NCBI RefSeq assembly: GCF_030704535.1
Contig: NC_081821.1
Coordinates: 2,619,001 to 2,683,000 of the forward strand
Direction of reading: 5' to 3'
DNA from: Vitis vinifera
Taxonomy: Eukaryota > Streptophyta > Magnoliopsida > Vitales > Vitaceae
DNA: 64,000 nt
Notes under the pieces: generated by a model
What the model saw: the letters and a program-made list of their open reading frames with translations, nothing else
Told to the model about the DNA's origin: nothing
The model's database searches: none
Program-made: the position numbers and the translations under genes
Shown here: positions 24,900 through 38,019 of the stretch, in pieces
Layout: the number at the start of each line of letters is the position of its first letter
Numbering within the stretch: the stretch's first letter is position 1

Positions 24900-27164
24900 T
24901 CATGGAAATATGTGAAAATTTAAAGGACAAGGATGATGAGATTTTCACATTTGAATCCTAAAGTCGGTGGGCATATGTAGTTTCTGTGGATGAGTAGTCA
25001 AATGCTGACATGTTTATGGTGTGTGTTCTCCAAACAAAAATCCAAAAAACCAGGGAGAGGATGGGATTAGGATTCCAATCAGGAATGGGGCCAACAAGGG
25101 CAACCCCACTAGGAAAATGTTCAATAATGTCCAGCGTGAAAAAATGATTGCCTCTCAATTATTTCAATCCATTTGAGGATAGATGTTTCATATATATTAC
25201 CCAATATTTGACGTATTTATTATTATTTTTTGAAATATTTCGTTTACATGTTTATGAGTTGAAAGTTGAAACAAATTCATGCATGTATTATGAAAAGGAA
25301 GTGACTTGGATGATTGATTCGAAGAGAATAGTATTCAATTAAATTCGTTCTTTTATATATATATATATATTTATTATTATTAGTTGTTTTATAATGTGGA
25401 GAAGCTTTTGTAATTATATCAAGGCTTTTTGTCGTTTCTTGGATTCACAATAACACATGGACTTGAATAAATGTGTCACATGTTCATTGTAACATAAAAG
25501 ACTATAACTTATGGACATGATGGTAACCTAGGTGGATGCTTAGGAATAGTGGGTACTTCCAATGGCTGCTTGCATGTGATGGATGCCTATAAGATTGGAT
25601 GCCAATTTGTGATGAATGATTGGTTGAAGGTTTCTTTCTCACAAAGGATGGAAACCTAATAATGCAAATGAAAAAGGGTTCATTTCACATGTTAAGATGG
25701 GTGATATGATGTATAATCTCATCTTCATATGTTGTATTTATTGTCTATTTCTAACTTCATCAAGATGTTTATTTAGGTGGTGACTCAAATGGTCTCACCG
25801 GAACCATGACATAAGCAACGAGGATGGTATTATTTTATTAATTAATTGAAAATTCTGTCATGTTTTTATTTTCTTATAATTAAATCGTCGTACCATGTGG
25901 AGACATTATATATAAGCGATTTGTTACTTCCTAATCATAGGATGAAGTTAAAAATAAATAAAAAAAATGTGAGATGCTCACATGTTCATTATCACACAAA
26001 AGAGTAATTGTGCATCTATTTTTTATAAATAGGGCATGGTGGTAATTAACTTAATGAGGTAGTTTTTCACCTTTACATCTCGACTTTATAAACTTTCTAT
26101 AGGTTTATAAAAACGATGGTTGAACTAAATATCTTTCTATTCATTTTCCGAGAGGATTGCCTTTTAAGTGTATTTTTATTGTGTTTTAACTTATTCATAC
26201 TTTTCTCCTCTTAGATATAAGCAAAAACATTGCATTCAAATATTATGTCTATTGAAATCAAAATTATGAATCAAGAAAAGTTTGTTTGGTAGTGATTTTA
26301 AGAAGCATTTATAACATTTTTAGTACTTAAAAATTTGTATCATTTAAATATTAGAAAAATTATAAACACTTTTTAGAATTACTCTTAAATGCGTTTGAAA
26401 TCTAACTAGGCTTAATGCACTTTTAGCATGTACTTGACCAACTCCATGATTAGCATATAGGAAAGTTCGAGGTTGTAATTTAATAGTTAAAATTGGAGGG
26501 CCGGTAGAGCTATATAAATAAAACCAAAAATTGTCAAGCTCATTCCGATTAAAACGAGGACATTAATGGAGACTACTATGTGTGACACATATTATCATTA
26601 TTTAATTTATCCAAAAAGGTCAACTAGTTATAAATATAACATTTATTTATAGCCCGAATACATTTGGCATCTTATTAGTTATTGTATCTATGTATCCTCA
26701 TTCAACTCAATTATTTTTGTTGTTTCAAAGACTTATTTTATCAAATGTCTTGACTTATTTATCATTTTTTCCAAAAATCTTATGTCTTAATTATGATTCA
26801 AAGGAATTTAAGCACATATTCCAAAAAAATGGAGACAACAATATCATTTTATTAGTCGAAATACTTGAATTCCTTCCTTGTCCCTATTTTCTTATTAATA
26901 GTTAACATGTGGAGTGGGTTGTGTGTCCAGGGTATTTGTCAGTTCCTAAACTCAAACCCACACACGAATTTAAGAAAAGCAAAATGTCACAACTCACAAG
27001 TTCATCACTATATAGGATAGTTAATATTGGAGGCTCCCTGGACCAACACTGATTAGAGGCCAAAGGTGGGATTTATATTTATTCTCAATTAAAATTAATT
27101 ACTTTTTTTTCGGATTAGGTGAAAATGAAGATAGAAAAGAAAATTATCCAAGAACCTTGGCTAT
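24900..27164. other. Intergenic DNA between transporter and tubulin
   Basis: No supportable gene. AT-rich, with a (TA)n run at 25354-25371 and a short element-like stretch near 26283-26405 (starts tttggtagtgattttaagaag, ends with aaatgcgtttgaaatctaac). Open frames here are short and lack family similarity. Confidence 0.6.
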
Positions 27165-27475
27165 GTTTGGTTCTCCAAATATTTGGGGAAAAATGCAAGA
27201 TAAAGAAAATAGAAAGGAAAAATAGAAAGAAGTATAAAGTGAAAGAAAATAAAAATAGATTTAAAATTGATAAATTATTTTTATATATTATTTCAAACTC
27301 ATTTAACTTGTTTTAACTATTTGATATAAAAATTAAATAGTTTTAAAATACATAAAATTTTAATTATATTTAATTTTTTTATTTTTCATAATTTAATTAA
27401 ACATAAGAAAATAATTTTTCTTAAAACAATTTTTTTTTCTCATTAATACTTTCTGGAACCAAATATAACCTAAAG
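27165..27475 (+). repeat. AT-rich MITE-like repeat, family M copy 2
   Basis: The start (ctatgtttggttctcc) and the reverse complement of the end (ggttatatttggttccag) are imperfect terminal inverted repeats. The interior matches copies near 10025, 36490 (inverted) and 38020. Confidence 0.6.
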
Positions 27476-27724
27476 ATTGAAGCTTACCAGTAATATAAAT
27501 AAGCATTTCATAGCATTTAAGGTTCTTGGATTAAAGAATCCAGGAAATTCATTACCCAAATTATCCAAATCTGCTCATCATAATAATAAGATATAAAGAA
27601 GCCCAAAACAAAAGGCCAAGGCAGAGGCTGGCACAAAGCTACCAAATCACTTAATTTTAGAAATTCGAACTTAATGATTTATTGCTGCATAGAACATTCG
27701 GAGCAGCAAGCTGGCCGAACACCT

Positions 27725-29794
27725 TCAGCTCTCAGTGTCCCCATCATCGTCTTCATAATCACCCTCATCATCAGCTGTAGCATCCTGGTACTGTTGGTAC
27801 TCAGCAACAAGGTCATTCATGTTACTCTCCGCTTCAGTAAACTCCATCTCATCCATTCCTTCTCCGGTATACCAGTGCAAGAAGGCCTTCCTCCTAAACA
27901 TGGCTGTAAACTGCTCGCTTACTCTCCGGAACATCTCCTGTATAGAGGTCGAATTCCCAATGAAAGTCGAAGCCATTGAGAGCCCTTTTGGAGGGATGTC
28001 ACAGACACTAGACTTGACATTGTTTGGGATCCACTCCACGAAGTAGGAAGAGTTTTTGTTCTGCACATTTATTATCTGTTCATCCACTTCTTTCGTGCTC
28101 ATTTTGCCTCTAAACATGGCCGATGCTGTGAGGTAACGGCCGTGCCGTGGATCAGCTGCGCACATCATGTTCTTGGCATCCCACATTTGTTGCGTCAGCT
28201 CAGGGACAGTCAGTGCCCGGTACTGCTGCGATCCGCGGGAGGTCAAAGGAGCAAACCCCACCATGAAGAAGTGAAGTCGAGGGAATGGGATTAAGTTCAC
28301 GGCTAGCTTTCGAAGGTCTGAGTTCAGCTGGCCCGGAAACCTCAAGCAGCAAGTTACTCCACTCATTGTTGCAGAGATCAGATGATTCAAGTCCCCAACT
28401 GGATATATATGATGAAACTCCATAGTTATAAACATGAATGATTCGTCCATTTTTCAATCTCAAACTGACCCATTTCTAAGCGATTCTGTATGTGTTTATA
28501 TACTTACAACTTGGGGTGGCGAGCTTGAGAGTTCTGAAGCAGATATCATAGAGTGCTTCATTGTCAAGCACCATACACTCATCGGCATTCTCCACCAGCT
28601 GATGAACAGAAAGCGTTGCATTGTAAGGCTCTACAACTGTGTCGGATACCTTTGGAGACGGGAAGACTGAAAATGTAAGCATCATCCTATCTGGGTACTC
28701 TTCTCGGATCTTTGAAATGAGCAGAGTTCCCATTCCAGACCCCGTTCCACCTCCAAGAGAATGACATACTTGAAATCCTACATAAACCACAATGCCCAAG
28801 GGCGTGTAAGAAATTTAATTGGAAATGAGTGTATACATGGTCTAAATTCAACTGAACTTTTCTCTGCTATGACTAAATTCTCAGAAAAAATATTGAAGCC
28901 GATAATCTGGAGAGCTACAATTAGTTTCATGCTTGAAAGTTTGGTTCAAAATTAAGACTATCAGACTCGGGTCCTTAGCTTAATAGATCAGACTACAGTA
29001 ACAACATTATAGATGAAAATTATTATATTTACACCACTCTGTTTCCTTTCATATAGATATTATGTACTCCGGATCAAATGGAGTGGGTCGGTTTTAAAGC
29101 ACATCTACACGGTACAAAAATACCTTCTTCTCTTATCCTTTTCCAGTTTGGATATTACAATATTAAACTCCCAAGTACCCTAAATCTTTAATCTATTGGC
29201 CTGACAACTAGAATCATTGGATCAATGTTCTCAATCCCAAGATTTAGATGTAAGTTCTACCTTCTATAGGTATGCGTGACTGAACACCAATCTGCTTTTG
29301 TCAAATGTTTCGAAAATAAAGTAAATAAAATGAAATAAAGATTTAGAAACCATGTGAAACACAAAGTATAGAACAGTGCCTCAAAATTCAGAACACCAAC
29401 CTTGCAAACAGTCACAATTCTCAACCTCCTTCCTCACAACATCAAGGACCGAATCAATAAGCTCTGCGCCTTCCGTGTAGTGTCCCTTCGCCCAATTGTT
29501 TCCGGCACCAGACTGCCCAAAAACAAAGTTATCCGGCCGGAAAATTTGGCCAAAGGGACCAGTCCGGATGCTGTCCATGGTGCCTGGCTCAAGGTCCATG
29601 AGCACCGCCCGCGGCACAAACCGGCCGCCACCGGCCTCATTATAGTACACATTGACTCTCTCCAGCTGCAAATCAGAATTTCCGGTGTACCGGCCGGTGG
29701 GATCAATGCCATGTTCATCACATACAACTTCCCAGAACTTTGATCCAATTTGGTTCCCACATTGCCCTCCCTGAATGTGAAGAATCTCACGCAT
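27725..29794 (-). CDS. TUBB: Beta-tubulin, 3 exons
   Basis: Beta subunit of the tubulin dimer that builds microtubules in the cytoplasm. Coding exons on the minus strand: 29794-29401, 28777-28508 and 28398-27725, 445 residues in total. This is the usual length, and three exons are usual for plant beta-tubulins. It starts with [17 protein letters not shown], the conserved N-terminus that binds GTP and, in animals, mediates tubulin mRNA autoregulation. The GTP-binding loop GGGTGSG falls at residues 140-146. The C-terminus is acidic ([13 protein letters not shown]). Exon 2 begins inside codon 132 and the intron sites are clean GT-AG. No disabling change is seen. The upstream region 29800-31086 contains its promoter. 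Confidence 0.98.
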
Positions 29795-29799
29795 GTTGG

Positions 29800-31086
29800 C
29801 TCTGGCTAGGTTAGCGCCTAGGGGAAAATTAGGAAGAACGCAAATTCTGTAACCACCGATGACTCTCCTTGAAGGGCTTGGGAGGGAAAAGGGGCGTGGC
29901 AGTTATTTATTGATAGAAGAGGTGGGGACTGAAATTACATAGTTGTTCTTGTGACAGTGAAATGAAGGGGTGGGATTTGAAGGTAGTGGGATCGGACGGC
30001 TGAGGGGAGTCCGGCCAGGCAAAGATGGGATGTGGGTTTGGAATGGTGCCAAATGTAGTTGTTTGATTCAGCATGGCCGGCTGAATGGGATTGCTATGGA
30101 TATTGATTTGTCATTTAGGTGTGATAATAAAATAGTTAAATTTAAGATAAACTATAAAAAATCCCTATTTGTTTAAGATGTATCTTATAGGCTCTCACCA
30201 TTTTTTAAACAATATTAAACCTAAACTATATGCAAATGACCCATTCTATATGTTAGGTCGTGTATGTGTTTTTGACATAATTTCAAATAAAATTTAAAGT
30301 TAAATAGTACTTAATAGTATTAAATATTAAGTTGTTTATTTTTTAATATTTTATTTTTATTAAATATTAAAAAATAAAAAAAAATGAACAATTTTAATTT
30401 TAAAAACTTAAGAAATAAGTAATACATTCAATAAAAAATAAAAAAATAAATTATCTGAAATTTAAAAGTAAATTACTTTTAATAAAAATTTTAAAAAACA
30501 AACCACAACTTCATCCATTCATCTCAAAGTGTTTGCTATCTTAAATACCAAGCATAGAAAAGGGAAACAAAAATGATTATCCTTCGTTCTTTCATTCATT
30601 GTTTTTATTAAAAGTGTTGGATTGTTCACCCATTAATAGGGAATACGGAACGTGAACCGGGTTTAGACCATCGTGAGACAGGTTAATTTTACCTTAGGTG
30701 AAATAGGTGAAATGAAATTTTTGAATATATGAGAATAGAACTAAAACAATGATGAGTTTTTGCTTTCAAAAGGATCATTTTCTAATTCTGACTTAATATA
30801 TATCCATTTAATTTAACCACTTTCCATAATGGTAGGCGGTAGGTACTAGGTAGTAGGTGCCAGTTCTCAAATACATCTGGCCCCCAGTTGACCGAGAAAA
30901 AATCAGTAACCGACCAGGGGAGATTCAGATACCCCAAACAAACTATCCTAGAAAAATGACCCTAGAAACCAATAATATATTTGGGTTCCGCTTACTGTTG
31001 TTTAGTGTGGCCTGGAACCGGTCTCTAGAAGCAAGAAAAGTAAAGGTCGTCCCTACGTGGATTCATGCCTAAAACAATAATATATA
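29800..31086. other. Intergenic DNA upstream of tubulin
   Basis: Probable beta-tubulin promoter and 5' leader in the first several hundred bases, then AT-rich DNA with no supportable gene. The part from about 30850 matches DNA near 37740 and is the left part of a duplicated block. Confidence 0.55.
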
Positions 31087-31096
31087 TTGGGGGTGG
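31087..31096 (+). repeat. Left 10-bp target-site duplication
   Basis: TTGGGGGTGG, repeated exactly at 32134-32143 on the other side of the element. Confidence 0.85.
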
Positions 31097-32133
31097 GGGC
31101 TTTTTTAATTTTTACGGTCATTTTAAAAAATAATTCTTAAAAAATGGTACTTTACAAAATAATTCTTAAAATATAGTACTTTAAAAAATAATTTCAAATC
31201 TACGGTACTTTTTGTTACTTTAAAAGGTGTTTTTTGAGGAGACATTTTCTATATATTTCATATCAATCATAAATATAAAAAAAAAAATTGAATTTACACT
31301 AAATGTGTCTTTTCAAGAGACACCTTTTATAATTCTATAAAATCAAATTTATATTAAAAATGTCTTTTAAATAGACATTTTTCACAATTTTCATATCAGT
31401 TTCATAATAAAAAAATTGAATTTATATTAAAGATGTCTTCTTAAGACACACTTTCTATAATTTTACAAAATTAAATTGTATCAATGATCCATTGAAATAA
31501 TTGAATTTATACTAAAAGTGTATTTTCAAAACACACATTCCACAATTTCATAAAATTAAATTTATATTGAAAGGTTTTCCTTCAAGAGACACTTTTAGTA
31601 TAAATTTAATTTTTTTGATAGGTAACTAATATAAAAATTATGGAAAGTGTTTCTTCAAAAGACATATTTAGTATAAATTCAATTTTATGGAATTGTATAA
31701 ACTCTTTCAATGTAAATTCAATTTTTTTCATTGTGTGAATGATATGAAAATATCAATGATGTTTTTTCTATAAACACCTTTAGTATTAATTTGATTTTAT
31801 GGTATTGTGGAAATGATATTTTTTTAGTATAAATTCATTTTTTTTTTAACGTGTATGACTAATAAAAAAATTATGGAAAAGTGTCTTTTGAAGAGACACC
31901 TTTAACATAAATTCAATTTCATAAAATTATGGAAGGTGTCTCTTGAAGAGACACCTTTAGTGTAAATTCAAATTTTTTTTAACATTTATAGTTGATATAA
32001 AAAAATATAAAAGGTGTCTCTTCAATAAACACATTTCAAAATGGCAAAAAGTACCATAAATTTGGAATTATTTTGAAAAGTACCATTTTTTAGGAATTAT
32101 TTTTTAAAATAGCCGTAAAAGTTAAAAATGCCC
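31097..32133. mobile_element. Non-autonomous Mutator-like element (1037 bp)
   Basis: Long terminal inverted repeats of about 100 bp: the left end starts gggcttttttaatttttacgg and the reverse complement of the right end starts gggcatttttaacttttacgg. Both continue with blocks such as aaaaaataattc and atggtacttt. A perfect 10-bp direct repeat flanks it. Long inverted repeats plus a 9-10-bp duplication are the signature of Mutator-like elements. The interior is non-coding and made of diverged units built on self-complementary GTGTCTCTT/AAGAGACAC words followed by atttagtataaattcaa-like sequence. It sits in the upstream DNA of membrane-protein copy 1 and is absent from the matching place upstream of copy 2. 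Confidence 0.85.
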
Positions 32134-32143
32134 TTGGGGGTGG
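32134..32143 (+). repeat. Right 10-bp target-site duplication
   Basis: TTGGGGGTGG, identical to 31087-31096. Confidence 0.85.
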
Positions 32144-32604
32144 CGGCGAGGTCGCCGACTTGTACACAACAATTCACAGAACTAGACAAAGGTTCAAGAA
32201 TTAGTGAAAATCACATAAAAATGTCAATAAATATTAGCATATAAAAAAATAAAAATATGATTTTGGGTCTTTGGCGTAAACTATCAAATACACTTGATGT
32301 TAATCAAATCAGACATACGAGTTAAATATATAATAGATGTTTAGCGGTTGACAAGAATGATCAATACGGTGGATGTTTGCATCCGTGTGCGTGGCTTGGC
32401 ATTTTCCCGGAATTGATTGAAACCTAAAAGGAGAAAATCTCCAATGGGAGCTTTGAAAGGAGCTTAAGATGCGGGAAGCGGGCCACAATGTCAAGGAAGG
32501 TGCTATCGAAGACCAAGTGGGCTAGTTTCACCGACATGCAGCTCTGAGTCAACAAGAAAACTAAAGTATAAAAAAGGTAGAATACAAAGAATTACTTGTA
32601 ACAG

Positions 32605-33144
32605 ATGGCAGCTCCGAGATTCTCAGAGCTCTTCTCTGCCATCATCTCAGCAATATCCCAGTTCCTGCCACGATCAATGTCACTGCAGCTGCCGCCGCGG
32701 CCACCACCTCCGGCAGCAACAGACATCGAAAGGGCACTTGAGGTTGATTCCAACCATGACCCCTTTCCTTCAATTACGGAAAGAAGCAAGTCACCATTTG
32801 CTCAACCCAATCTCAACTGGTCCAAGCTAGTTATAGCATTTTGCTTTGGGTCAGCACTAGATATAGCTCACCAAGCTCAGTCTCAGTCTCATCGACTCCC
32901 TTCAACCCTGTATTTGCTGCTGTGCCTTTCAATCTGTGTTTCTTTCTCCTGCATATTTGTTGCCAAATTCATTGGTTCCAGGTTCTCCATGTCAGCACGA
33001 GTGCTGGAACATGTTGGTGTCTTATTTGCGGTCACAGCTTTCTTCCTCGCCATCACGTCTCCGTTTCCGCTGAGCCTCAAGTGCACCATTTGGGCCCTCT
33101 ATGCCGTCTCCTTGCTTGCCATACTCATCTCCAATCTCTTATAA
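32605..33144 (+). CDS. Small four-helix membrane protein, copy 1 (179 aa)
   Basis: I do not recognise a named family. This single-exon frame starts MAAPRFSELFSAIISAISQF and has a proline-rich stretch (LPPRPPPPAAT, about residues 29-39) and an acidic soluble part. Four hydrophobic segments follow: about 75-90 (LVIAFCFGSALDIAH), 102-122, 134-151 (VLEHVGVLFAVTAFFLAI) and 159-179 at the C-terminus. The last two segments and NWSKLVIAFC are almost unchanged in copy 3, which argues for protein-level constraint. Two further copies lie downstream (39129, broken; 54075, start shifted). The leader of about 160 bases is also shared by the copies. Function unknown; a membrane protein of the secretory system is the safest reading. 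Confidence 0.75.
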   Translation: MAAPRFSELFSAIISAISQFLPRSMSLQLPPRPPPPAATDIERALEVDSNHDPFPSITERSKSPFAQPNLNWSKLVIAFCFGSALDIAHQAQSQSHRLPSTLYLLLCLSICVSFSCIFVAKFIGSRFSMSARVLEHVGVLFAVTAFFLAITSPFPLSLKCTIWALYAVSLLAILISNLL

Positions 33145-34239
33145 TCATGCATGTCGATTTGTATATATGCCATCAAAATATAACAACGAAGAAGAAAAAG
33201 GTGAAGAGATGGTAAAACTGCGACCGTGGAGTTGTTTCTAATTTGAAAAATATTTAAGCTGTTTTGGCCATGGTAGGGTTCCTGTCTGATTCTTGGCCAT
33301 GTTTTTAGTAAATTATGCTGCGGTGCCGCTTCTTAAGTAAGGATGAAAATATCGTGGATATTTTGATACAAAATATAGGTGGATGAAAATTGATAAAAAT
33401 ATTAAGAGAAACTCAAAAAATAATACATATATTGAAGTTATTTTAATAAAAATTATATATATATAGATGAAAATATCGATCTGTTTTTCATTTTTGAAAA
33501 GATAGGTTGGTATATTATGCTATCCTTTTGTGCTTCTAATTTGTTAATTTGATGATAGGTTACATTATGATTTTTATTTGATGCATTTTCCATGTTTGTA
33601 TAAACAATTGTTGTGGTTTTAGGATAAAAGCTAACTTGGTTATTTTGTATTGTTATCATTTCTTGTAAAGAATGTACAAAATTTAAACCTAAAATAAAAT
33701 GATATAAACTTATAGTAAGTACAAGATAAGTTTGAGGTAATACTAAGGTTATGTTATTAAAAAAAATGATTAAGTTATTTAGAAAGTTTTGAATGTAAAA
33801 TTAGGTTTTAAAACTAGAGTCTTTAGTCTTAACCCTTGATCTGTAATCAATTTTTGCCGAAAAATTGGTGTGTTAGGGAGACTGTCTGGTCGAAAGAGGG
33901 ATATCACCTTGATACAAAGTGATGTTTTGAAATTCTGAATTTATTCTTTAAACTTTTTAAATAGCCGATCTTCAAAAACTTTACTTTCTATGTTATAAAT
34001 GCTTTCACACTATAAATTGAAAGTTTTAAGTTAAATAAATATTATAATAATATGTAATAAATGGTTTCACACTATATTTGAAAGTTTTTATTTTAAAATA
34101 ATAAGTATAATAAATACGTTTGAAAGTTTTTATTTTCAAATAATCAGTATAATAAATATGTTCACACTGGTTTTGGTTTAAAACTTTAATTTTTATTCAA
34201 AGTTTATGTCGATTACCTTGACAGTGAATGGTGGATGGG

Positions 34240-36300
34240 AAAAGTTGGTATCAGAGCTACGTGTATATTGTTAGTATATTAATTAGGAAAGAAAACCATT
34301 GATTCAAATTAATTTTCAGAGTACCGAACTTTATCTTACCCCATTAAAAGTCTGATTATATTTGCTTGATCTGTTCTGCATCTTTATTCAGCCTGCTTAT
34401 TTGATATGAATTGATGTCTTTTATTCCTTATTCTCCTGGTGTATATATATATAACTTAGATTACGATCGTGTAAAAGAACTTAATAATAGATTGTATGCT
34501 CAACGGAAAGAATTTTGAGAACTTTGTGATAAATTGCATAATTTAAGAACTACTGTAAAATATTTAACCATAGATATCAAAAACCTAACATCTCTTAAAT
34601 ATTTGAATGAATACGAAGTGGCTATACAAGAAGCCTTTGACGAACTTTTTGCTACAAAAACCTTAATTAAAAGAGAAATTATAAAATATTATATCGATAA
34701 TTTATATGCTAGTTCATTTAATTAGAAAATATTAAAAACTAACGAACCCTCATCTACAAACCCAAGAGGTAAAGCAGTTAAAATTTATAGTAGAAATACA
34801 ATTAAAAATAACAAACATAGTATTACAAGAACATAAGAAACAAATTCAGGAAGAAAACCAAAATAATATCAACCAAAATAATATAGATTGTTTAAAAGAA
34901 AATAAAGAAAGACTGATAAAGGATTTGAAAACCAGTACAGTGTCAACCAGTCAAACTAGTTGTTCGAATAGTCAACCTGAAATGCTTAATTTAATTAAGA
35001 AATCAGCTCTACTGTCTGAACAATATGAAAAACTTGTTATTATAAAACCTAATTGGAGCTGATAACTACTCTTTAGTTGAAACCTTCTTTTTGCAAACCC
35101 AATATAACAAAGTGTTTAAAAACCAAGAATTTTTTTACAAACATTTTAGAACAAAAAATGTCGGGATAAAAACAGGGTATATGACATATCATGACCCTAA
35201 ATTTTTCTTTGTTATACATTCAGACTTTGTAAATATGTCTATTGTAAATAAACAAAATTTTGATTTAGTACCCTAATTCATGGATCAGGGAATTTTAAAA
35301 AATATTTTTATGAACCATGTATCTCAAATCCCTGAAAATTTCCCTGAAAAATTAATCTATCTTCTCAAAACCGAAAAACAAATTGACATATCTTTTGAAA
35401 CCATTCCACCTTTATTTCAAACCGATGGATCAGTAGTGCCAGCCTATCACCATGTTTATATAAAATATAATAAAGACCACTTATTCCTCAACAAAAACCA
35501 AAATGGGAAATGACCCATCCAAATGAATTTCTAGAATTTCTTACTCTTTTTAGAGCCCTTCAAATTTATGATCTTATATCAACCGGAACAAATTATTTCA
35601 TCTCATTGGAGAAACAAAAACCATGTCCATATGGGGAAACAAACCTTTAGAACACATTATTGTTCCAAAACCTCTTATTACTCCTCAAGAACAAGATTTT
35701 ATAATCGAACTCGATGTAGAAATATTAGAAGCATCTTCTTACCTTAGCAATGACACATCATTTTGGGAAAACCTTAATGATGAAAGTTATTATAATCTAC
35801 AAAATGCTATGGAAGGTTGATGTCGACAATGACAATATTGAAGCAGTAAATGCATCTCTAACTATAAGAATTTAATATAGCAGTAGAAGTTCAAAACTAG
35901 TAAAGCCATGTACAAGCCACGTATTCTGCATGTGATAGAAAGAGGAGAAAAAGACAAGGAGAAAGTGACCAGACGGATGGTGAAAAAAGAAACAAAAGTC
36001 AAACCTCATAAGACTTTACCATCTTTGTATTTATTTTGTATTTATTATTAACCAAACCTCTGAACACCTTGTAAATATTTGTCGTGCCATCTATCAATTG
36101 GCCCAATGACTTAATTAAATTTCACTTGTCGTTTGTAAATGTTTTGCCTATAAATAAGTCATAGAAGGAAAAAGAAAAGCAAGTGAGAGTGAAGTAAGTA
36201 GCAAACTAGAAGTGAGCGATCAGAATTTCAATTGTAGCCTTGTAAATTTCTACGATCAGTAATAAGAAAGTAAGAAATTTATGTTAAATTTATGCTCTCA
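34240..36300 (+). pseudogene. Decayed pararetrovirus-like or retroelement fragment
   Basis: A tRNA-Met-type primer site, TGGTATCAGAGC, lies near 34248 without an LTR-like end before it. It is followed by short open stretches interrupted by stops (34534-34725, about 34760-35050, 35091-35276, 35280-35513, 35623-35820), all in plus orientation and of similar AT-rich, Lys/Asn-rich composition. One stretch is coiled-coil-like. At the far end comes a compact promoter-like block with TATAAATA near 36150 and aataag near 36257. Primer site, coding part, then promoter is the order of an integrated plant pararetrovirus. I see no reverse transcriptase, movement or coat motif, so a Copia derivative remains possible. 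Confidence 0.35.
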
Positions 36301-37740
36301 TTTTATTTCGAATTTATTTCATTTTGTGTCTTTTTTCTTACCCTTAAAGGGGTAAAAAGAGTAAAAAGATAAATTAGGGAAATGAAAATTATTTAAATTA
36401 TAGTTCAGTTTTCTTTTACTATTTAATATCTGCAATATACATAGATATTTTATATTTACTGTTTCCATCAATTTTTTTTTTTTTTAAATGATCGGGTTAT
36501 TTAGAAAGTTTTGAGTATTCTATATTTTAAAATTATTTTTTATATGAAAGAATTAAATAAATGAAAAAAGTTTGAAGTAATATATCAAAATAATTTATAG
36601 ATTTTAAATTTATTTTTAATTTTTCTTTTTTTTTTCTTTGTATTTTCCTTCAAAATTTCCTAGAACCAAGCATAATATTAGGGAATATGATATATATTGT
36701 CAATCTAAAAACTATAAACTTAAATTTTTAGAAAGATCGATAGTATAATATGGTGTCCGACTGGACTTGATGGGGGAGTCAACCTAAACAGTTTAACCCA
36801 AAAATTAATAGGTATTCTTTAACTTCAGCTCAAAAGTCTATTTTAACTCTTTTTCGTATGTTGTTGCCCAAAAATCTATTTTAACTTTTATATATGCTCT
36901 TTGATTAATATATAATTAATCAATAAAAATAAAGAACATTTAGTACACATATTTACTAAATATAAAAGATCAAATACACATATTTACTTGATCATATGCT
37001 ACTTTTCCTTAGACTTATACTAAATTAAAAATAATATATATATTTTTTCTTATTCTTAATAAAAAAAATTTAATAGAAAAGTGGAGGTACCAAAAATTAG
37101 CATATCTTTAATACACCACCTTCCAAATGAGGTACCTGAAAAAGTACAAAATCACCTCATCTCAAAATTGAGATCATAAAAAAAGACGATCTTTCAAATC
37201 TACACGATGATCTGATTTGTGTCTAGAAAGATGAGTTCAATTACCTTTATCCTTATGTGTCCAAAAGTCAACAAAGCATGTTAACCTAGCGCAAAAGTCA
37301 CTCTTTTATACTCCTTCACAAGGAAAAGTGGCTATAAAAGAGGAGTTTCTTTCTCCGTAAGAAACTCTCTCGACCTATAAGAAACTCTCTCGACCTTTAA
37401 AAGAAAACTACAGAAAATATAGAAAATGCATTTCTATACAAAAAAAAAAAAAAAAAAATGGTGGAACGAAATCTTCAATATTTTCCTTGAAGAATTTTAG
37501 CTTCTTCAAAAAGGTTATTTGACATTTAAGCAAAGTTTTAAATTAAAATTACTTTGAAAAAGGGAGATACATAAAATTGCTTCATGGGGATCCATTGATC
37601 TCCTCCGTTTGGCCAACACATTTTTCACTGGGTCAAAACTATGGCAATGTATTGAATTTTCAATTTATTGGCCAAACACCAAAATACGATGAATTCTACT
37701 TCTAGATCATACTCTAGATTTGACTTTAGGTATAAAAAGT
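36301..37740. other. AT-rich intergenic DNA
   Basis: No gene seen. It contains an inverted copy of the family M repeat (about 36490-36677), an A18-like homopolymer near 37441-37458, and otherwise low-complexity AT-rich sequence. Confidence 0.5.
36490..36677 (-). repeat. AT-rich MITE-like repeat, family M, inverted partial copy
   Basis: The reverse complement begins near attatgcttggttctagg and contains aaaaataaatttaaaatc, then the same core as the other copies. Confidence 0.45.
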
Positions 37741-38019
37741 ATGTTTAAAAACCCAAAAACCCCCAAGCACTGCCAGGAAATTATAGAGAAAAAATGACCT
37801 TAGAAGCCATAACATATTTCGGTGCCACAACAGGTTCTAGAATCAAGAAAAAGGCCGGGCCTGCCACGTGGAATCCTAGCCTAGAAATATAATTAAAAAA
37901 TGTGATTAAATAAATCATGTCATTTGCCGACTTAAGTCTCAAATTTCTTTTTCTCAATAAATGTAATTAAACTATATAGATTAATCTTTATTTAATTGTA
38001 TATTAATCTCAAAAAAACT

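Noticed and set aside
28435..28670. Plus-strand frames over the tubulin gene
   Set aside because: Shadows of conserved beta-tubulin exons on the other strand.
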